64,000 nucleotides of DNA, from contig NZ_VDND01000009.1 of NCBI RefSeq assembly GCF_007665395.1, positions 150,135 through 214,134 of the forward strand. The letters run 5' to 3'. The number at the start of each line of letters is the position of its first letter. Position 1 is the first letter of the stretch. Position numbers and translations under genes: made by a program. The notes beneath the pieces are model-generated. The model saw only the letters and a list, made by a program, of their open reading frames with translations. It was not told where the DNA came from and searched no databases. This DNA is from Pseudomonas oryzihabitans. Lineage in GTDB: Bacteria; Pseudomonadota; Gammaproteobacteria; Pseudomonadales; Pseudomonadaceae. Positions 7,776-16,568 of the stretch are shown here, piece by piece.

Positions 7776-9704
7776 ATGCGCGGTCGCCTGTTCGTCATCC
7801 TGCCCCTGCTCCTCGCTCCGCTGATCGCCTCCACCACGTCGCAGGCCGCTCCCCTGGAGCAGCAGCGGCAACTCTACGACCAGGCCAAGGCGGCGCTGGA
7901 CAAGGGTGACGCCAGCGTCTACCTGGCCAATCGCGGCGAATTGCGCACCTATCCGCTGGAGCCCTACCTAGCCTACGACGAGCTGATCAAGCGCGTCCCC
8001 GGTGCCAGCGACGCCGAGATCGAGACCTTTCTCGCCGAGCACGGCGACCTGCCGCAGTCCAACTGGCTGCGCCTGCGCTGGCTGCGCAGCCTAGCCGATC
8101 GCGGCGACTGGAATCGTTTCGAGAAATACTATTCGCCCGACTTCAACTTCACCGAACTGGATTGCCTGCACGGCCAGTACCTGATCGCCCAGGGCAATGC
8201 CAGCGAGGGCTTCAAGCTGGCGGAAAAATACTGGCTGGCCGGCAAGCCCCAGCCGACCACCTGCGACGGCCTGTTCCAGGCCTGGGCGGCGCGCGGGCAA
8301 CTCACCGAGGAGCGGGTCTGGGAACGCGCCAAGACCGCCGCCGACAAGGGCGAGTACGGCCTGGTCCGGTCGCTGTCCGCCCAGTTGCCGACCCTGGCCA
8401 GCCAGGCCCAGCGGTTGATCGAGGTGGCCCAGAAGCCGCAGCAGATCGCCAATGTCCAGGCCTTCGCCCCGGCCAGCGAAAGCCTCGCCGACGTGGTCGG
8501 CCTGGGGCTGCGCAAGCTGGCGCGGCAGGACCCGGAACAGGCCATGGGCCTGCTCGAGGTCTACAGCCAGCGCATGCCCTTCACCCGCGACGAGAAGGTG
8601 GCCATCGCCCGCCAGATCGGCCTGACCCTGGCGAAGAACTTCGATCCGCGCGCCCTGCCACTGATGGAGCGCTACGATCCCGAGCTGCGCGACGACGATG
8701 TCAGCGAATGGCGCGCGCGGCTGCTACTACGCCTGGGTCGCTGGAGCGATGCCCACGCGCTGATCGAGCGTTTCCCGCCGAGCCTGGCCAAGGCCAATCG
8801 CTGGGAATATTGGCGCGCCCGTACCCTGGAGCTGATGCAGCCACAGAGTCCGTCGGTGCTGCGTGAATACGCCGAGGTCAGTCGCGAGCGCGACTACTAC
8901 GGCTTCCTCGCCGCCGATCGCAGCAAGGCGCCCTACCAGCTTAACAACAAGCCGCTGGTGCTCAGCGAGGCGCTCAAGCGCAAGGTGCGCAACACCCCGG
9001 GCGTGCAGCGCGCCCTGGAATTCATCGCCCGTGGCGAGCCGATCAATGCGCGCCGCGAGTGGTTCTACGTCAGTCGCCATTTCAACCGCGACGAACTGGT
9101 GGCCCAGGCGCGCCTGGCCTATGACATGCAGTGGTACTTCCCGGCCATCCGCACCATCAGCCTGGCCAAGTACTGGGACGACCTGGACGTGCGCTTCCCC
9201 ATCGCCTACCGCGAGAGCTTTGTGCGCGAAGCCCAGACCCGCGGCCTGCACAGCAGCTGGGTGTTCGCCATCACGCGCCAGGAGAGTGGCTTCATGGCCG
9301 ATGCCCGCTCCGGGGTGGGTGCCATGGGCCTGATGCAGCTGATGCCGGCCACCGCCAGCCATACCGCCAGCAAGTTCGCGATTCCCCTGGCCTCGCCGCA
9401 GCAGGCGCTGACGCCGGAGAAGAACATCGAGCTGGGGACCGCCTACCTGTCCATGGTCCATGCCCAGTTCAACGGCAACCGGGTGCTGGCCTCGGCGGCC
9501 TACAACGCCGGACCCGGCCGGGTGAAGCGCTGGCTGACCGGTGCGCGCCACCTGGCCTTCGACGTCTGGGTGGAGACCATTCCCTTCGACGAGACGCGGC
9601 AATACGTGCAGAACGTGCTGGCCTATGCGGTGATCTACGGCCAGAAGCTCAATGCGCCGCAACCCCTGGTGGACTGGAACGAGCGTTTCTTCGACGAGAC
9701 CTGA
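7776..9704 (+). CDS. slt: Soluble lytic murein transglycosylase
   Basis: 642-residue periplasmic enzyme that cleaves peptidoglycan glycan strands to 1,6-anhydro-muropeptides. The start at 7776 gives a clear Sec signal peptide (MRGRLFVILPLLLAPLIAS, cleavage after SQA). The long alpha-superhelical U-domain follows. The C-terminal lysozyme-like domain carries the catalytic Glu in TRQESGFMADARSGVGAMG, then GLMQLMPATA and AYNAGPGRVKRWL. The open frame extends upstream to 7311 through non-coding sequence antisense to uup, which is ignored. The ribosome-binding site is weak (ACGGAA). Confidence 0.95.
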   Translation: MRGRLFVILPLLLAPLIASTTSQAAPLEQQRQLYDQAKAALDKGDASVYLANRGELRTYPLEPYLAYDELIKRVPGASDAEIETFLAEHGDLPQSNWLRLRWLRSLADRGDWNRFEKYYSPDFNFTELDCLHGQYLIAQGNASEGFKLAEKYWLAGKPQPTTCDGLFQAWAARGQLTEERVWERAKTAADKGEYGLVRSLSAQLPTLASQAQRLIEVAQKPQQIANVQAFAPASESLADVVGLGLRKLARQDPEQAMGLLEVYSQRMPFTRDEKVAIARQIGLTLAKNFDPRALPLMERYDPELRDDDVSEWRARLLLRLGRWSDAHALIERFPPSLAKANRWEYWRARTLELMQPQSPSVLREYAEVSRERDYYGFLAADRSKAPYQLNNKPLVLSEALKRKVRNTPGVQRALEFIARGEPINARREWFYVSRHFNRDELVAQARLAYDMQWYFPAIRTISLAKYWDDLDVRFPIAYRESFVREAQTRGLHSSWVFAITRQESGFMADARSGVGAMGLMQLMPATASHTASKFAIPLASPQQALTPEKNIELGTAYLSMVHAQFNGNRVLASAAYNAGPGRVKRWLTGARHLAFDVWVETIPFDETRQYVQNVLAYAVIYGQKLNAPQPLVDWNERFFDET

Positions 9705-9926
9705 GCGCCCTCGCCTTGCGCCGGAGCCCTTCGCCGTGGACGCGCCGGGCCTGGCGGGCCCGCTGCGCAATACGCGGGCCAGAGCGCGTGCGGCAGCCTG
9801 CCGGCGCGCACCGAGCCGCCCGCTGCGTTAGCCGGCCGCCCCCTGGCCTGACGCTCGAGCTGCGGAAAACACCGCGAGCCCCTATACTGCAGCCCCTTTT
9901 TTTCCGCTATTGAACCGGAGAAACCC

Positions 9927-10775
9927 ATGCTCAAGCGTTCGCTGGCCCTGGCAGCAGGCCTGGCCCTGTCCCTGACGTCCCTGCTTTCCCACGCCGCCGC
10001 CGAATTGCGCGTCTCGGCCATCCCCGACGAGGCACCCACCGAGCTGATCCGCAAGTTCAAGCCGCTGGGCGAATACCTGGAGCAACGCCTGGGTATGCCG
10101 GTCAAGTTCATTCCGGTGTCCGACTATGCCGGCGTGGTGGAAGCCATGGCCTCAGATCGCCTGGACCTGGCCTGGTTCGGCGGCTTCACCTTCGTCCAGG
10201 CGCAGCGCAAGGCGCCGATGACGCCCCTGGTGCAGCGCGTGGAAGATCAGCAGTTCACCAGCAAGTTCATCACCGCCGACCCGGCCGTGAAGACCCTGCA
10301 GGACCTCAAGGGCAAGACCTTCGCCTTCGGCTCGGTCTCGTCCACCTCGGGTAGCCTGATGCCGCGCTATTTCATGCAGCAGGAAGGCATCGTGCCCGAG
10401 CAGTTCTTCTCGCGGGTGGCCTACTCCGGCGCCCACGACGCCACCGTCGCCTGGGTCGCCGCGGGCAAGGCCGACGCCGGCGTGCTCAACGCCTCGGTGT
10501 GGCAGAAGCTGGTCGACGCCGGCAAGGTCGACACCAGCAAGGTCCGGGTGATCTCTACCACCCCGGCCTTCTACGACTACAACTGGACGGTGCGCGGCAA
10601 CCTGGATCCGCAACTGGCGGCCAAGATCAAGCAGGCCTTCCTCGACCTGGACCCGGCCAAGCCGGCGGACAAGGCCATCCTCGACCTGCAGGCGGCCAGC
10701 CGCTTCGTGCCGACCTCGCCGGACAACTACAAGAGCATCGAGGCTTCCGCCCTGGCAGCCGGCCTGCTCAAGTGA
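9927..10775 (+). CDS. PhnD-like periplasmic binding protein, putative selenate/selenium oxyanion transporter
   Basis: 282-residue periplasmic solute-binding protein of the phosphate/phosphite/phosphonate (PhnD/PtxB) family. The signal peptide covers about residues 1-24 (cleavage near SHAAA). Family features are KPLGEYLEQRLGMPVKF, DLAWFGGFTFVQA and FAFGSVSSTSGSLMP, a serine-rich anion-binding loop. A GGAG site precedes the ATG. It is the first gene of a three-gene transporter whose coding ends overlap. Orthologues beside selA are often named putative selenate transporters; the ligand here is inferred from this neighbourhood. A phosphonate or phosphite ligand remains possible, although no phn catabolic gene is nearby. 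Confidence 0.85.
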   Translation: MLKRSLALAAGLALSLTSLLSHAAAELRVSAIPDEAPTELIRKFKPLGEYLEQRLGMPVKFIPVSDYAGVVEAMASDRLDLAWFGGFTFVQAQRKAPMTPLVQRVEDQQFTSKFITADPAVKTLQDLKGKTFAFGSVSSTSGSLMPRYFMQQEGIVPEQFFSRVAYSGAHDATVAWVAAGKADAGVLNASVWQKLVDAGKVDTSKVRVISTTPAFYDYNWTVRGNLDPQLAAKIKQAFLDLDPAKPADKAILDLQAASRFVPTSPDNYKSIEASALAAGLLK

Positions 10776-11581
10776 GTCTCGCCCTCAGGGGCGTGAGGCT
10801 GGTCCACGCCGATGGTACGCCGGCCCTCGCCGATCTGGACCTGCGCCTGGAACAGGGTGAGCAGGTCGCGCTGATCGGCCCCTCCGGTGCCGGCAAGACC
10901 AGCCTGCTGCGCCTGCTGGCCACCGGCCTGCGGCCGGCCGCGGGCCAGCTGGAGCTGCTCGGCGAGGATCCCTGGGCGCTGGGCAACGCTGCGCGGCGGC
11001 TGTTGCGCGCCCGCATCGGCCTGATCCACCAGGCGCCACCGCTGCCCGCGCGGCAGAGGGTCATCACCGCGGTGCTCGCCGGGCGCCTCGGCCAGTGGTC
11101 ACTGGCGCGCAGCCTGGTCAGCCTGGTGCATCCGCTGGACCGTGCCGGCGCTGCCGCGGCCCTGGCGCCGCTAAACCTGGCCGACCGCCTCTATGCCTCT
11201 TGCGACCAGCTCTCCGGTGGCCAGTTGCAGCGCGTCGGCATCGCCCGGGCGCTCTACCAGCAGCCACAGCTGCTGCTCGCCGACGAACCCGTCTCGGCCA
11301 TGGACCCGGTGCTGGCCGGCCATACCCTGGGGGTACTGGGCGACGCCGCGACCCGCCAGGGCACTACCCTGGTCACCAGCCTGCACAACGTCGAGCTGGC
11401 GTTGCAGCGCTATCCCCGTATCCTCGGCCTGCGCGCCGGCCGCCTGCTGTGGGACAAGCCCGCCAGCGCCGTGACTGCCGCCGACCTGGCCGAGCTCTAT
11501 GCCAACGAGGGGCTGGGCACGGCCCTGCCGCCCGCGACGCCCGCCGCCGCCGAAGCCCCCCTCGATCTGCCGCGATGCTGA
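10772..11581 (+). CDS. ABC transporter ATP-binding protein (PhnC-like), partner of the putative selenate system
   Basis: 269-residue ATPase beginning at GTG 10772 inside the last codons of the binding protein (GTGA overlap of 4 bases). Walker A is GPSGAGKTS, the signature is LSGGQLQR, and Walker B is LLLADEPVSAMDP; the H-loop His is in TSLHNVELAL. It energises the fused permease that follows with a 7-base overlap. The chained overlaps indicate translational coupling of all three genes. The C-terminal 20 residues are Pro/Ala-rich and probably unstructured. Confidence 0.9.
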   Translation: MSLALRGVRLVHADGTPALADLDLRLEQGEQVALIGPSGAGKTSLLRLLATGLRPAAGQLELLGEDPWALGNAARRLLRARIGLIHQAPPLPARQRVITAVLAGRLGQWSLARSLVSLVHPLDRAGAAAALAPLNLADRLYASCDQLSGGQLQRVGIARALYQQPQLLLADEPVSAMDPVLAGHTLGVLGDAATRQGTTLVTSLHNVELALQRYPRILGLRAGRLLWDKPASAVTAADLAELYANEGLGTALPPATPAAAEAPLDLPRC

Positions 11582-13170
11582 AGCCGCCCTATTGGGACCC
11601 CGCTGCCTGGCCCCGCCTGCTGTTGACCCTGCTGGCCCTGCTGCTGGCCTGGCCGACACTGCGCCTGGCGGAATTCGATCTGCGGGGTCTCTTCAGCGGC
11701 GACAACGCCCGTACCATGGGCAACTTTCTCGCCGGCTTCTGGCCACCGGCCCATGACGCCGACTTTCTCGCCGTGCTGGGTCGCGCCACCCTGGAAACCC
11801 TGGCCATCGCCACCCTGGGCATGGCCCTGGCCGCACTCATCGCCCTGCCCGCCGCCCTGCTCGCCACCCGCGTCCTGTCGATTTCCGCCCTGCCCCGGGC
11901 CGGGCGACCGGGACCACTGCCACGGCTGCTGCGAGGGCTGATTCGCACGGTGCTGATCGTCCTGCGCAGCGTGCCGGAGATCGTCTGGGCGCTGCTGTTC
12001 GTGCGCGCCGTGGGCCTGGGCCCCACCGCCGGGGTGCTGGCCATCGCCATCACCTATGGCGGCATGCTCGGCAAGGTCTATGCGGAGATCTTCGAGTCGG
12101 TCGATCCACGCCCGGCGCGCGCCCTGCTGCTGCAAGGCGCCGGGCGGTTGCCGGCGTTCGTCTATGGCGTGCTGCCCACGGCCGCGGGCGAGATGATTTC
12201 CTACAGCGTCTATCGCTGGGAGTGCGCCATCCGCGCCTCGGTGGTGATGGGCTTCGTCGGCGCGGGTGGCCTCGGCCAGCAGGTCGACCTGTCGCTGCGC
12301 ATGTTCGCCGGCGGCGAGGTGGCCAGCCTGTTGCTGACCTTCCTGGTGCTGGTGCTGCTGGCCGATGTGCTCAGTCGCCTGCTGCGCCAGGTGGAACGCG
12401 GCCAGGGCCGTGGCCGCGGTCCCTTGACGGTGCTGGCGATGGGGGTGGCGCTGCTGGCCTCTGCCAGCTACCTGGGCACCGCCTTCGGCGAATTGCTGAG
12501 CGCGCGTGCCCTGGGCCAGATGGGCAGCTTCCTGGCCGACTTCCTCAAACCCGACTTCTCGCTCGGCCAATTGACCGCCGTGGCCCGCGGCGCGGTGGAG
12601 ACCCTGGCCATGTCGGCCCTGGGCACCCTGCTCGCCGGGCTGCTCGGCATCCTGCTGGCGCTGCCGGCGGCCGGACGGCTTGGCCTGGCCGCCCTGGCCC
12701 TGGCGCGACTGCTGCTCAATGCCCTGCGCGCCGTACCCGAGCTGGTCTGGGCGGCGCTGATGGTCCTGGCGGCGGGTCTCGGCCCCAATGCCGGGACCCT
12801 GGCCCTGGCCCTGCACACCGCCGGGGTGCTGGGTCGGCTGTTCGCCGAAGCCTTGGAGAACACGCCCAAGGCCCCCGCCGAGGCCATTCGCCTGGCCGGG
12901 GGCGGCCCTCTGGCGGCCTTTCTCTACGGCACCCTGCCGGCGGTCTGGCCACAGTTGCTGGCCTATCTGCTCTATCGCTGGGAAAACAACATCCGCATGG
13001 CCAGCATCCTCGGTTTCGTCGGCGCCGGCGGCCTGGGGCAGCAGCTGTATTTCAGCCTCAGCCTGTTCCAGCAGGCCCAGGCCGCCACGGTGATCCTCGG
13101 CATGCTGGTGCTGGTGCTGGGCGTGGACCTGCTGAGCAACTGGGCCCGGCAGCGCTGGGTCGTCCGCTAA
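11575..13170 (+). CDS. Fused double-domain ABC permease (two PhnE-like halves)
   Basis: 531-residue inner-membrane protein with two consecutive binding-protein-dependent permease domains, about residues 70-270 and 320-525. Each carries the same landmarks: a TLETLAIATLGMALA or VETLAMSALGTLLAG helix, VPEIVWALLFVRAVGLGPTAG versus VPELVWAALMVLAAGLGPNAG, and a cytosolic loop ending YRWECAIRASVVMGFVGAGG versus YRWENNIRMASILGFVGAGG. Most PhnE-type permeases are single-domain homodimers, so this is a tandem duplication and fusion forming the whole channel in one chain. ATG 11575 overlaps the ATPase stop by 7 bases. The 3' end overlaps selA (opposite strand) by 4 bases. Confidence 0.9.
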   Translation: MLKPPYWDPAAWPRLLLTLLALLLAWPTLRLAEFDLRGLFSGDNARTMGNFLAGFWPPAHDADFLAVLGRATLETLAIATLGMALAALIALPAALLATRVLSISALPRAGRPGPLPRLLRGLIRTVLIVLRSVPEIVWALLFVRAVGLGPTAGVLAIAITYGGMLGKVYAEIFESVDPRPARALLLQGAGRLPAFVYGVLPTAAGEMISYSVYRWECAIRASVVMGFVGAGGLGQQVDLSLRMFAGGEVASLLLTFLVLVLLADVLSRLLRQVERGQGRGRGPLTVLAMGVALLASASYLGTAFGELLSARALGQMGSFLADFLKPDFSLGQLTAVARGAVETLAMSALGTLLAGLLGILLALPAAGRLGLAALALARLLLNALRAVPELVWAALMVLAAGLGPNAGTLALALHTAGVLGRLFAEALENTPKAPAEAIRLAGGGPLAAFLYGTLPAVWPQLLAYLLYRWENNIRMASILGFVGAGGLGQQLYFSLSLFQQAQAATVILGMLVLVLGVDLLSNWARQRWVVR

Positions 13171-14576
13171 CCAATCTCCGGCAGCAACAGCGCTGGCAGT
13201 TGCGCGAGAAAGGCCGCTTCGTCGTCGAGCTGGCGCAGGTCCAGCCAGAGGGCGTCGGCGTCGATCCGGCCCACCACCGGGATGGGTAGCTGGCGCAGCC
13301 CTTCTTCCAGTTGCCGCAAGGCGCGCCCGCGCAGCCGTTTGCTGACCTGGGGGCGACAGCACAGGGCCGCGCCGGGCAGCCGTGCCACCGGCTGGGCGCC
13401 ACTGCCGATCATGCCCAGCGCCGGCTCCACGCTGACCGCATAGGTATCACCCAGGACCGCGGCGAAGGTGGGTAGCAGGCGCTCGGCCTGGGTGGTGATG
13501 TCCGCGGCCGGGCGCGACAGCAGCCGCAGGCTAGGCAGTCGTTCGGCCAGTCGATCCGGATCGCGATAGAGCGCCAGGGTCGCCTCCAGGGCGGCCAGGG
13601 TCAGCTTGTCCACCCGCAGGGCGCGCTTGAGCGGATTCTTCTTGATGCGCTCGATGAGGTCGCGACGACCGACGATGAGGCCGCACTGGGGCCCGCCGAG
13701 CAGCTTGTCGCCACTGAAGGTGACCAGATCCGCACCGTCGCGCAGGGCCTGCTGCACCGTGGGTTCGGCCGGCAGGCCCCAGCGCGTCAGGTCCACCAGG
13801 GTGCCACTGCCCAGGTCTTCCAGCAGGGGGACCTGGTGGGCGCGCGCAATGGCGGCCAGCTCCGCGGTGGCGACGCTGGCGGTGAAGCCCTGGACGCTGT
13901 AGTTGCTGGTGTGCACCCGCATCAGCAGCGCGGTGCGCGGGCCGATGGCGGCTTCGTAGTCGCGCGCATGGGTACGGTTGGTGGTGCCCACCTCAACCAG
14001 CTTGACGCCGGCGCGGGCCATGATGTCGGGGATGCGAAAGGCGCCACCGATCTCGATCAGCTCGCCGCGCGACAGCACTCCCTCCTTGCGCGCGCCGATG
14101 GCGTGCAGGGCCAGCAGCACGGCGGCGGCGTTGTTGTTGACCACGGTCACCGCTTCGGCACCGGTGAGCTCGCGTACCAGCTCGGCCACCAGGTCATCGC
14201 GGTCGCCGCGCTTGCCGGTGGCCAGATCGAATTCCAGGTTCATCGGCTGGCGTGCCGCCTCGGTGACCGCGGCGATGGCCTCTTCCGCCAGCAGCGCCCG
14301 CCCCAGGTTGGTGTGCAACACCGTACCGGTCAGGTTGAACACCCGCCGCACCCGCGGCCGGCTGCGCAGGGCCAGGCGCTCGCCCAGGCGGCCGGCCAGT
14401 ACACCCTCCTCCACCTCCACGGCGGTGAGGGTGCCGGCTTTCAGGGCGTCGCGCAGATCGTCCAGCAGCGAGCGGTAGCCACCGAGGACCTGCTCGCGGC
14501 CATGGCGCTCCTCCAGCGGACGCGAAGCGGGATGGCGCAGCAGGCGGTCGATGGACGGCAGGCGAATGGCGGTCAT
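13167..14576 (-). CDS. selA: L-seryl-tRNA(Sec) selenium transferase
   Basis: 469-residue PLP enzyme that converts Ser-tRNA(Sec) to Sec-tRNA(Sec) using selenophosphate. N-terminal SelA domain is LPSIDRLLRHPASRPL. The core includes FNLTGTVLHTNLGRALLAEEA, VVNNNAAAVLLAL and the PLP-lysine region VTFSGDKLLGGPQCGLIVGR. Start 14576 fits the SelA length and N-terminus; the longer open frame upstream is not credible. It supplies selenocysteine for the UGA-containing formate dehydrogenase at 27.9-31.0 kb. selB, selD and the selC tRNA were looked for and are not in the window. Confidence 0.97.
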   Translation of the reverse strand: MTAIRLPSIDRLLRHPASRPLEERHGREQVLGGYRSLLDDLRDALKAGTLTAVEVEEGVLAGRLGERLALRSRPRVRRVFNLTGTVLHTNLGRALLAEEAIAAVTEAARQPMNLEFDLATGKRGDRDDLVAELVRELTGAEAVTVVNNNAAAVLLALHAIGARKEGVLSRGELIEIGGAFRIPDIMARAGVKLVEVGTTNRTHARDYEAAIGPRTALLMRVHTSNYSVQGFTASVATAELAAIARAHQVPLLEDLGSGTLVDLTRWGLPAEPTVQQALRDGADLVTFSGDKLLGGPQCGLIVGRRDLIERIKKNPLKRALRVDKLTLAALEATLALYRDPDRLAERLPSLRLLSRPAADITTQAERLLPTFAAVLGDTYAVSVEPALGMIGSGAQPVARLPGAALCCRPQVSKRLRGRALRQLEEGLRQLPIPVVGRIDADALWLDLRQLDDEAAFLAQLPALLLPEIG

Positions 14577-14834
14577 GGAAGCCCCTTGGGTCGAGTCGAT
14601 CCCCAGTGTAGCCCGAACCCGCGGCGGGTCGCCCAGGCTTCCCGTCGCCCACCCGGCGTGGCTGGCGCGGCCCGCCGCCAGACCGCGCGCGTCTGGAAAT
14701 GACCCCCGGGTTCCCGGATTGCCGCGCGGCAGAGGCCGTCCTAGGATGGATTTTCGAGCCTTTTCCTTGCCCCGGCAGCCGAAGGCTTGGCGACGACCCC
14801 GTCCACCGCCGACAAAAACAACAAAGGTGCCGCC

Positions 14835-15926
14835 ATGTCCAAGAAGACCTCCCCCTGGGCCAGCGATGGCCTCCTCGACCACAGCGACCTCGTCAGCCTC
14901 GGCAACTTCACCTACCTGCAGGCGTTGCAGAGTGGCGCGGCTACCACGGTGCACCAGACCGCTGCGGCCGTCACGCCGACGGTCAGCGAATTCCTCAACG
15001 GTGCCATCAGCGAGTATGTGCTGGGCGGCACCCCGGACGGCATGCGGCCCTTTCTGGTCGATGGCCACCCACTGACGCTGCACAACTCGCTCAACGGCGC
15101 CGTGGCCCATACCTGGATCACCGCCGAGAACCAGATCCTCATCACCAACGCTGGTACTACTCGCGGCGAGAATCTGCTGATCGATCCCCTGGCCACCGCG
15201 GGTGGCCTGCTCAGTGACCTGCAGATCCTCGGCCAGCAGGTCTCCAGCGCCCAGCGGCAGTCGCTGGACTTCGCCCACCAGGTGATCGAGGCGGCGGCCA
15301 AGCAGGGCTACGGCACCCAGGACATCTTCGTCACCGGCCATTCCCTGGGTGGCATCTCGGCGGAATACGTCGCCCAGCAGACCGGCCTCGGCGGCATCAG
15401 CTTCGAGGCCTCGGGCATTCCTCGGGACGTGCACGCCGCGGGCCAGGGTGACAACTTCGTCAATGTGGTCACCCTCGGTGATCCGGTGGCCAACTACAGC
15501 TCCGACATCCATGGCGAACAGCCCTTCGCACCCAGCTTCGTCAGCCAGGCCGAGGGTGGCGGCAGCCTGCCGCACTATGGCTCGCTGTTTTTGATCGGTG
15601 CCCAGGCCGACCAGCATGACCTAAGCCAGGCGGCGGCCAAGGTCGGCTACCTGTTCAACGGCGACAACGGCGGCCAGGTCAATCCACTGGGGGCGGCCCT
15701 GCATCCGCTCAGCGTCGCCGCCGGGATCGCCGAAGCGGCGCGCCTGATCGCCGAATTCCATCTGCCAGCCGCCGAATACACCAACCTCGGGGTGACCCCT
15801 ACCGGCGGCTTTCTCGACACCCTGCCGGCGCAGATCGGCACGGCCCATGGTCCGGTGCTGATGGTCGGCAACTACAGCGTGGCGGAGTTACAGGCCTTTG
15901 CCGAGACCCACGCGACCTTTGGCTAG
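14835..15926 (+). CDS. Lipase-like alpha/beta-hydrolase (GHSLGG serine hydrolase)
   Basis: 363-residue protein with the nucleophile elbow VTGHSLGGISAEYVA near residue 165, as in class-3 (triacylglycerol-lipase-like) hydrolases. No N-terminal signal peptide is visible; it starts MSKKTSPWASDGLLDHSDLV. Acidic, Gly/Asn/Asp-rich composition recalls proteins secreted without a cleaved signal, but I see no GGXGXD repeats. A start at 14787 would add 16 Thr/Lys-rich residues; 14835 is preceded by AAAGGT and is preferred. It stands alone, so the substrate is unknown. Other plausible roles are phospholipase or polyester hydrolase. Confidence 0.75.
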   Translation: MSKKTSPWASDGLLDHSDLVSLGNFTYLQALQSGAATTVHQTAAAVTPTVSEFLNGAISEYVLGGTPDGMRPFLVDGHPLTLHNSLNGAVAHTWITAENQILITNAGTTRGENLLIDPLATAGGLLSDLQILGQQVSSAQRQSLDFAHQVIEAAAKQGYGTQDIFVTGHSLGGISAEYVAQQTGLGGISFEASGIPRDVHAAGQGDNFVNVVTLGDPVANYSSDIHGEQPFAPSFVSQAEGGGSLPHYGSLFLIGAQADQHDLSQAAAKVGYLFNGDNGGQVNPLGAALHPLSVAAGIAEAARLIAEFHLPAAEYTNLGVTPTGGFLDTLPAQIGTAHGPVLMVGNYSVAELQAFAETHATFG

Positions 15927-16001
15927 CCGGCTCGCGGCGCTCTTCTTTCGCCGCCGCGAGAGAACTCCCCCCTGCCGTTCGGGTCTGCCCTCCTATCGCC
16001 C

Positions 16002-16018
16002 GGGACCCCGAGGGTCCC
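16002..16018. repeat. Perfect dyad just upstream of the ankyrin gene
   Basis: GGGACCC-CGA-GGGTCCC, a 7-bp perfect inverted repeat with a 3-base loop, ending 25 bases before ATG 16044. It could be a short terminator-like hairpin after the lipase-like gene (no T-tract) or an operator. Confidence 0.5.
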
Positions 16019-16043
16019 GCCCGCCTTAGCCGAGGAGAGCACC

Positions 16044-16568
16044 ATGACCGCAGACGGTCCCCAGCGCATGACCGATGAAGAAGCCCAGGAATTCGCCACC
16101 GAGGTGTTCAACCTCGCCCGTACCGGCAATGCCGAGGTACTGGCCCTGGTGCTGGACAAGGGGCTGACGCCCAACCTGCGCAATCACAAGGGCGACAGCC
16201 TGCTGATGCTGGCCAGCTACCACGGTCACCTGGAGGCCAGTCGCGTGCTGCTGGAGCATCAGGCCGATCCGAATCTGGCCAACGACATGGGGCAGTCACC
16301 GCTGGCCGGGGCGGCCTTCAAGAACAACCTGGCCATGGCCGAGTTGCTGCTGGACCAGGGCGCCGCGGTGGAAGGCGCCATGCCCGATGGCAAGACCGCC
16401 CTGATGATGGCGGCCATGTTCAACCACGTGCAGATGGTGGAGCTGCTGGTGGCCCGCGGCGCCGATCCCCGGGCGCGCGACGCCGCCGGCAACACGGCGC
16501 TGAGCGTGGCCCGCGCCATGGGCGCCCAGGATACGCCGGCCGTGCTGGAGCGCCTGGGCGGCGCCTGA
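16044..16568 (+). CDS. Ankyrin-repeat protein
   Basis: 174-residue soluble protein with about four ankyrin repeats: LARTGNAEVLALVLDKGLTP, GDSLLMLASYHGHLEASRVLLEHQADP, GQSPLAGAAFKNNLAMAELLLDQGA, GKTALMMAAMFNHVQMVELLVARGADP. No signal peptide is apparent. GAGGAG precedes the ATG. In pseudomonads an ankyrin protein (AnkB) accompanies catalase KatB; here katG is some 5 kb away and separated by other genes, so I do not infer that link. It is probably a protein-binding scaffold or chaperone. The stop abuts the convergent neighbour. Confidence 0.88.
   Translation: MTADGPQRMTDEEAQEFATEVFNLARTGNAEVLALVLDKGLTPNLRNHKGDSLLMLASYHGHLEASRVLLEHQADPNLANDMGQSPLAGAAFKNNLAMAELLLDQGAAVEGAMPDGKTALMMAAMFNHVQMVELLVARGADPRARDAAGNTALSVARAMGAQDTPAVLERLGGA

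Noticed and set aside
11497..13362. 621-codon frame antisense to the fused permease
   Set aside because: Gln/Gly/His-rich low-complexity translation; the plus strand encodes clear membrane helices and permease loops.
16044..16568. AnkB-catalase pairing
   Set aside because: The catalase in the window is KatG, 5 kb away and on the other strand, with three unrelated features between.
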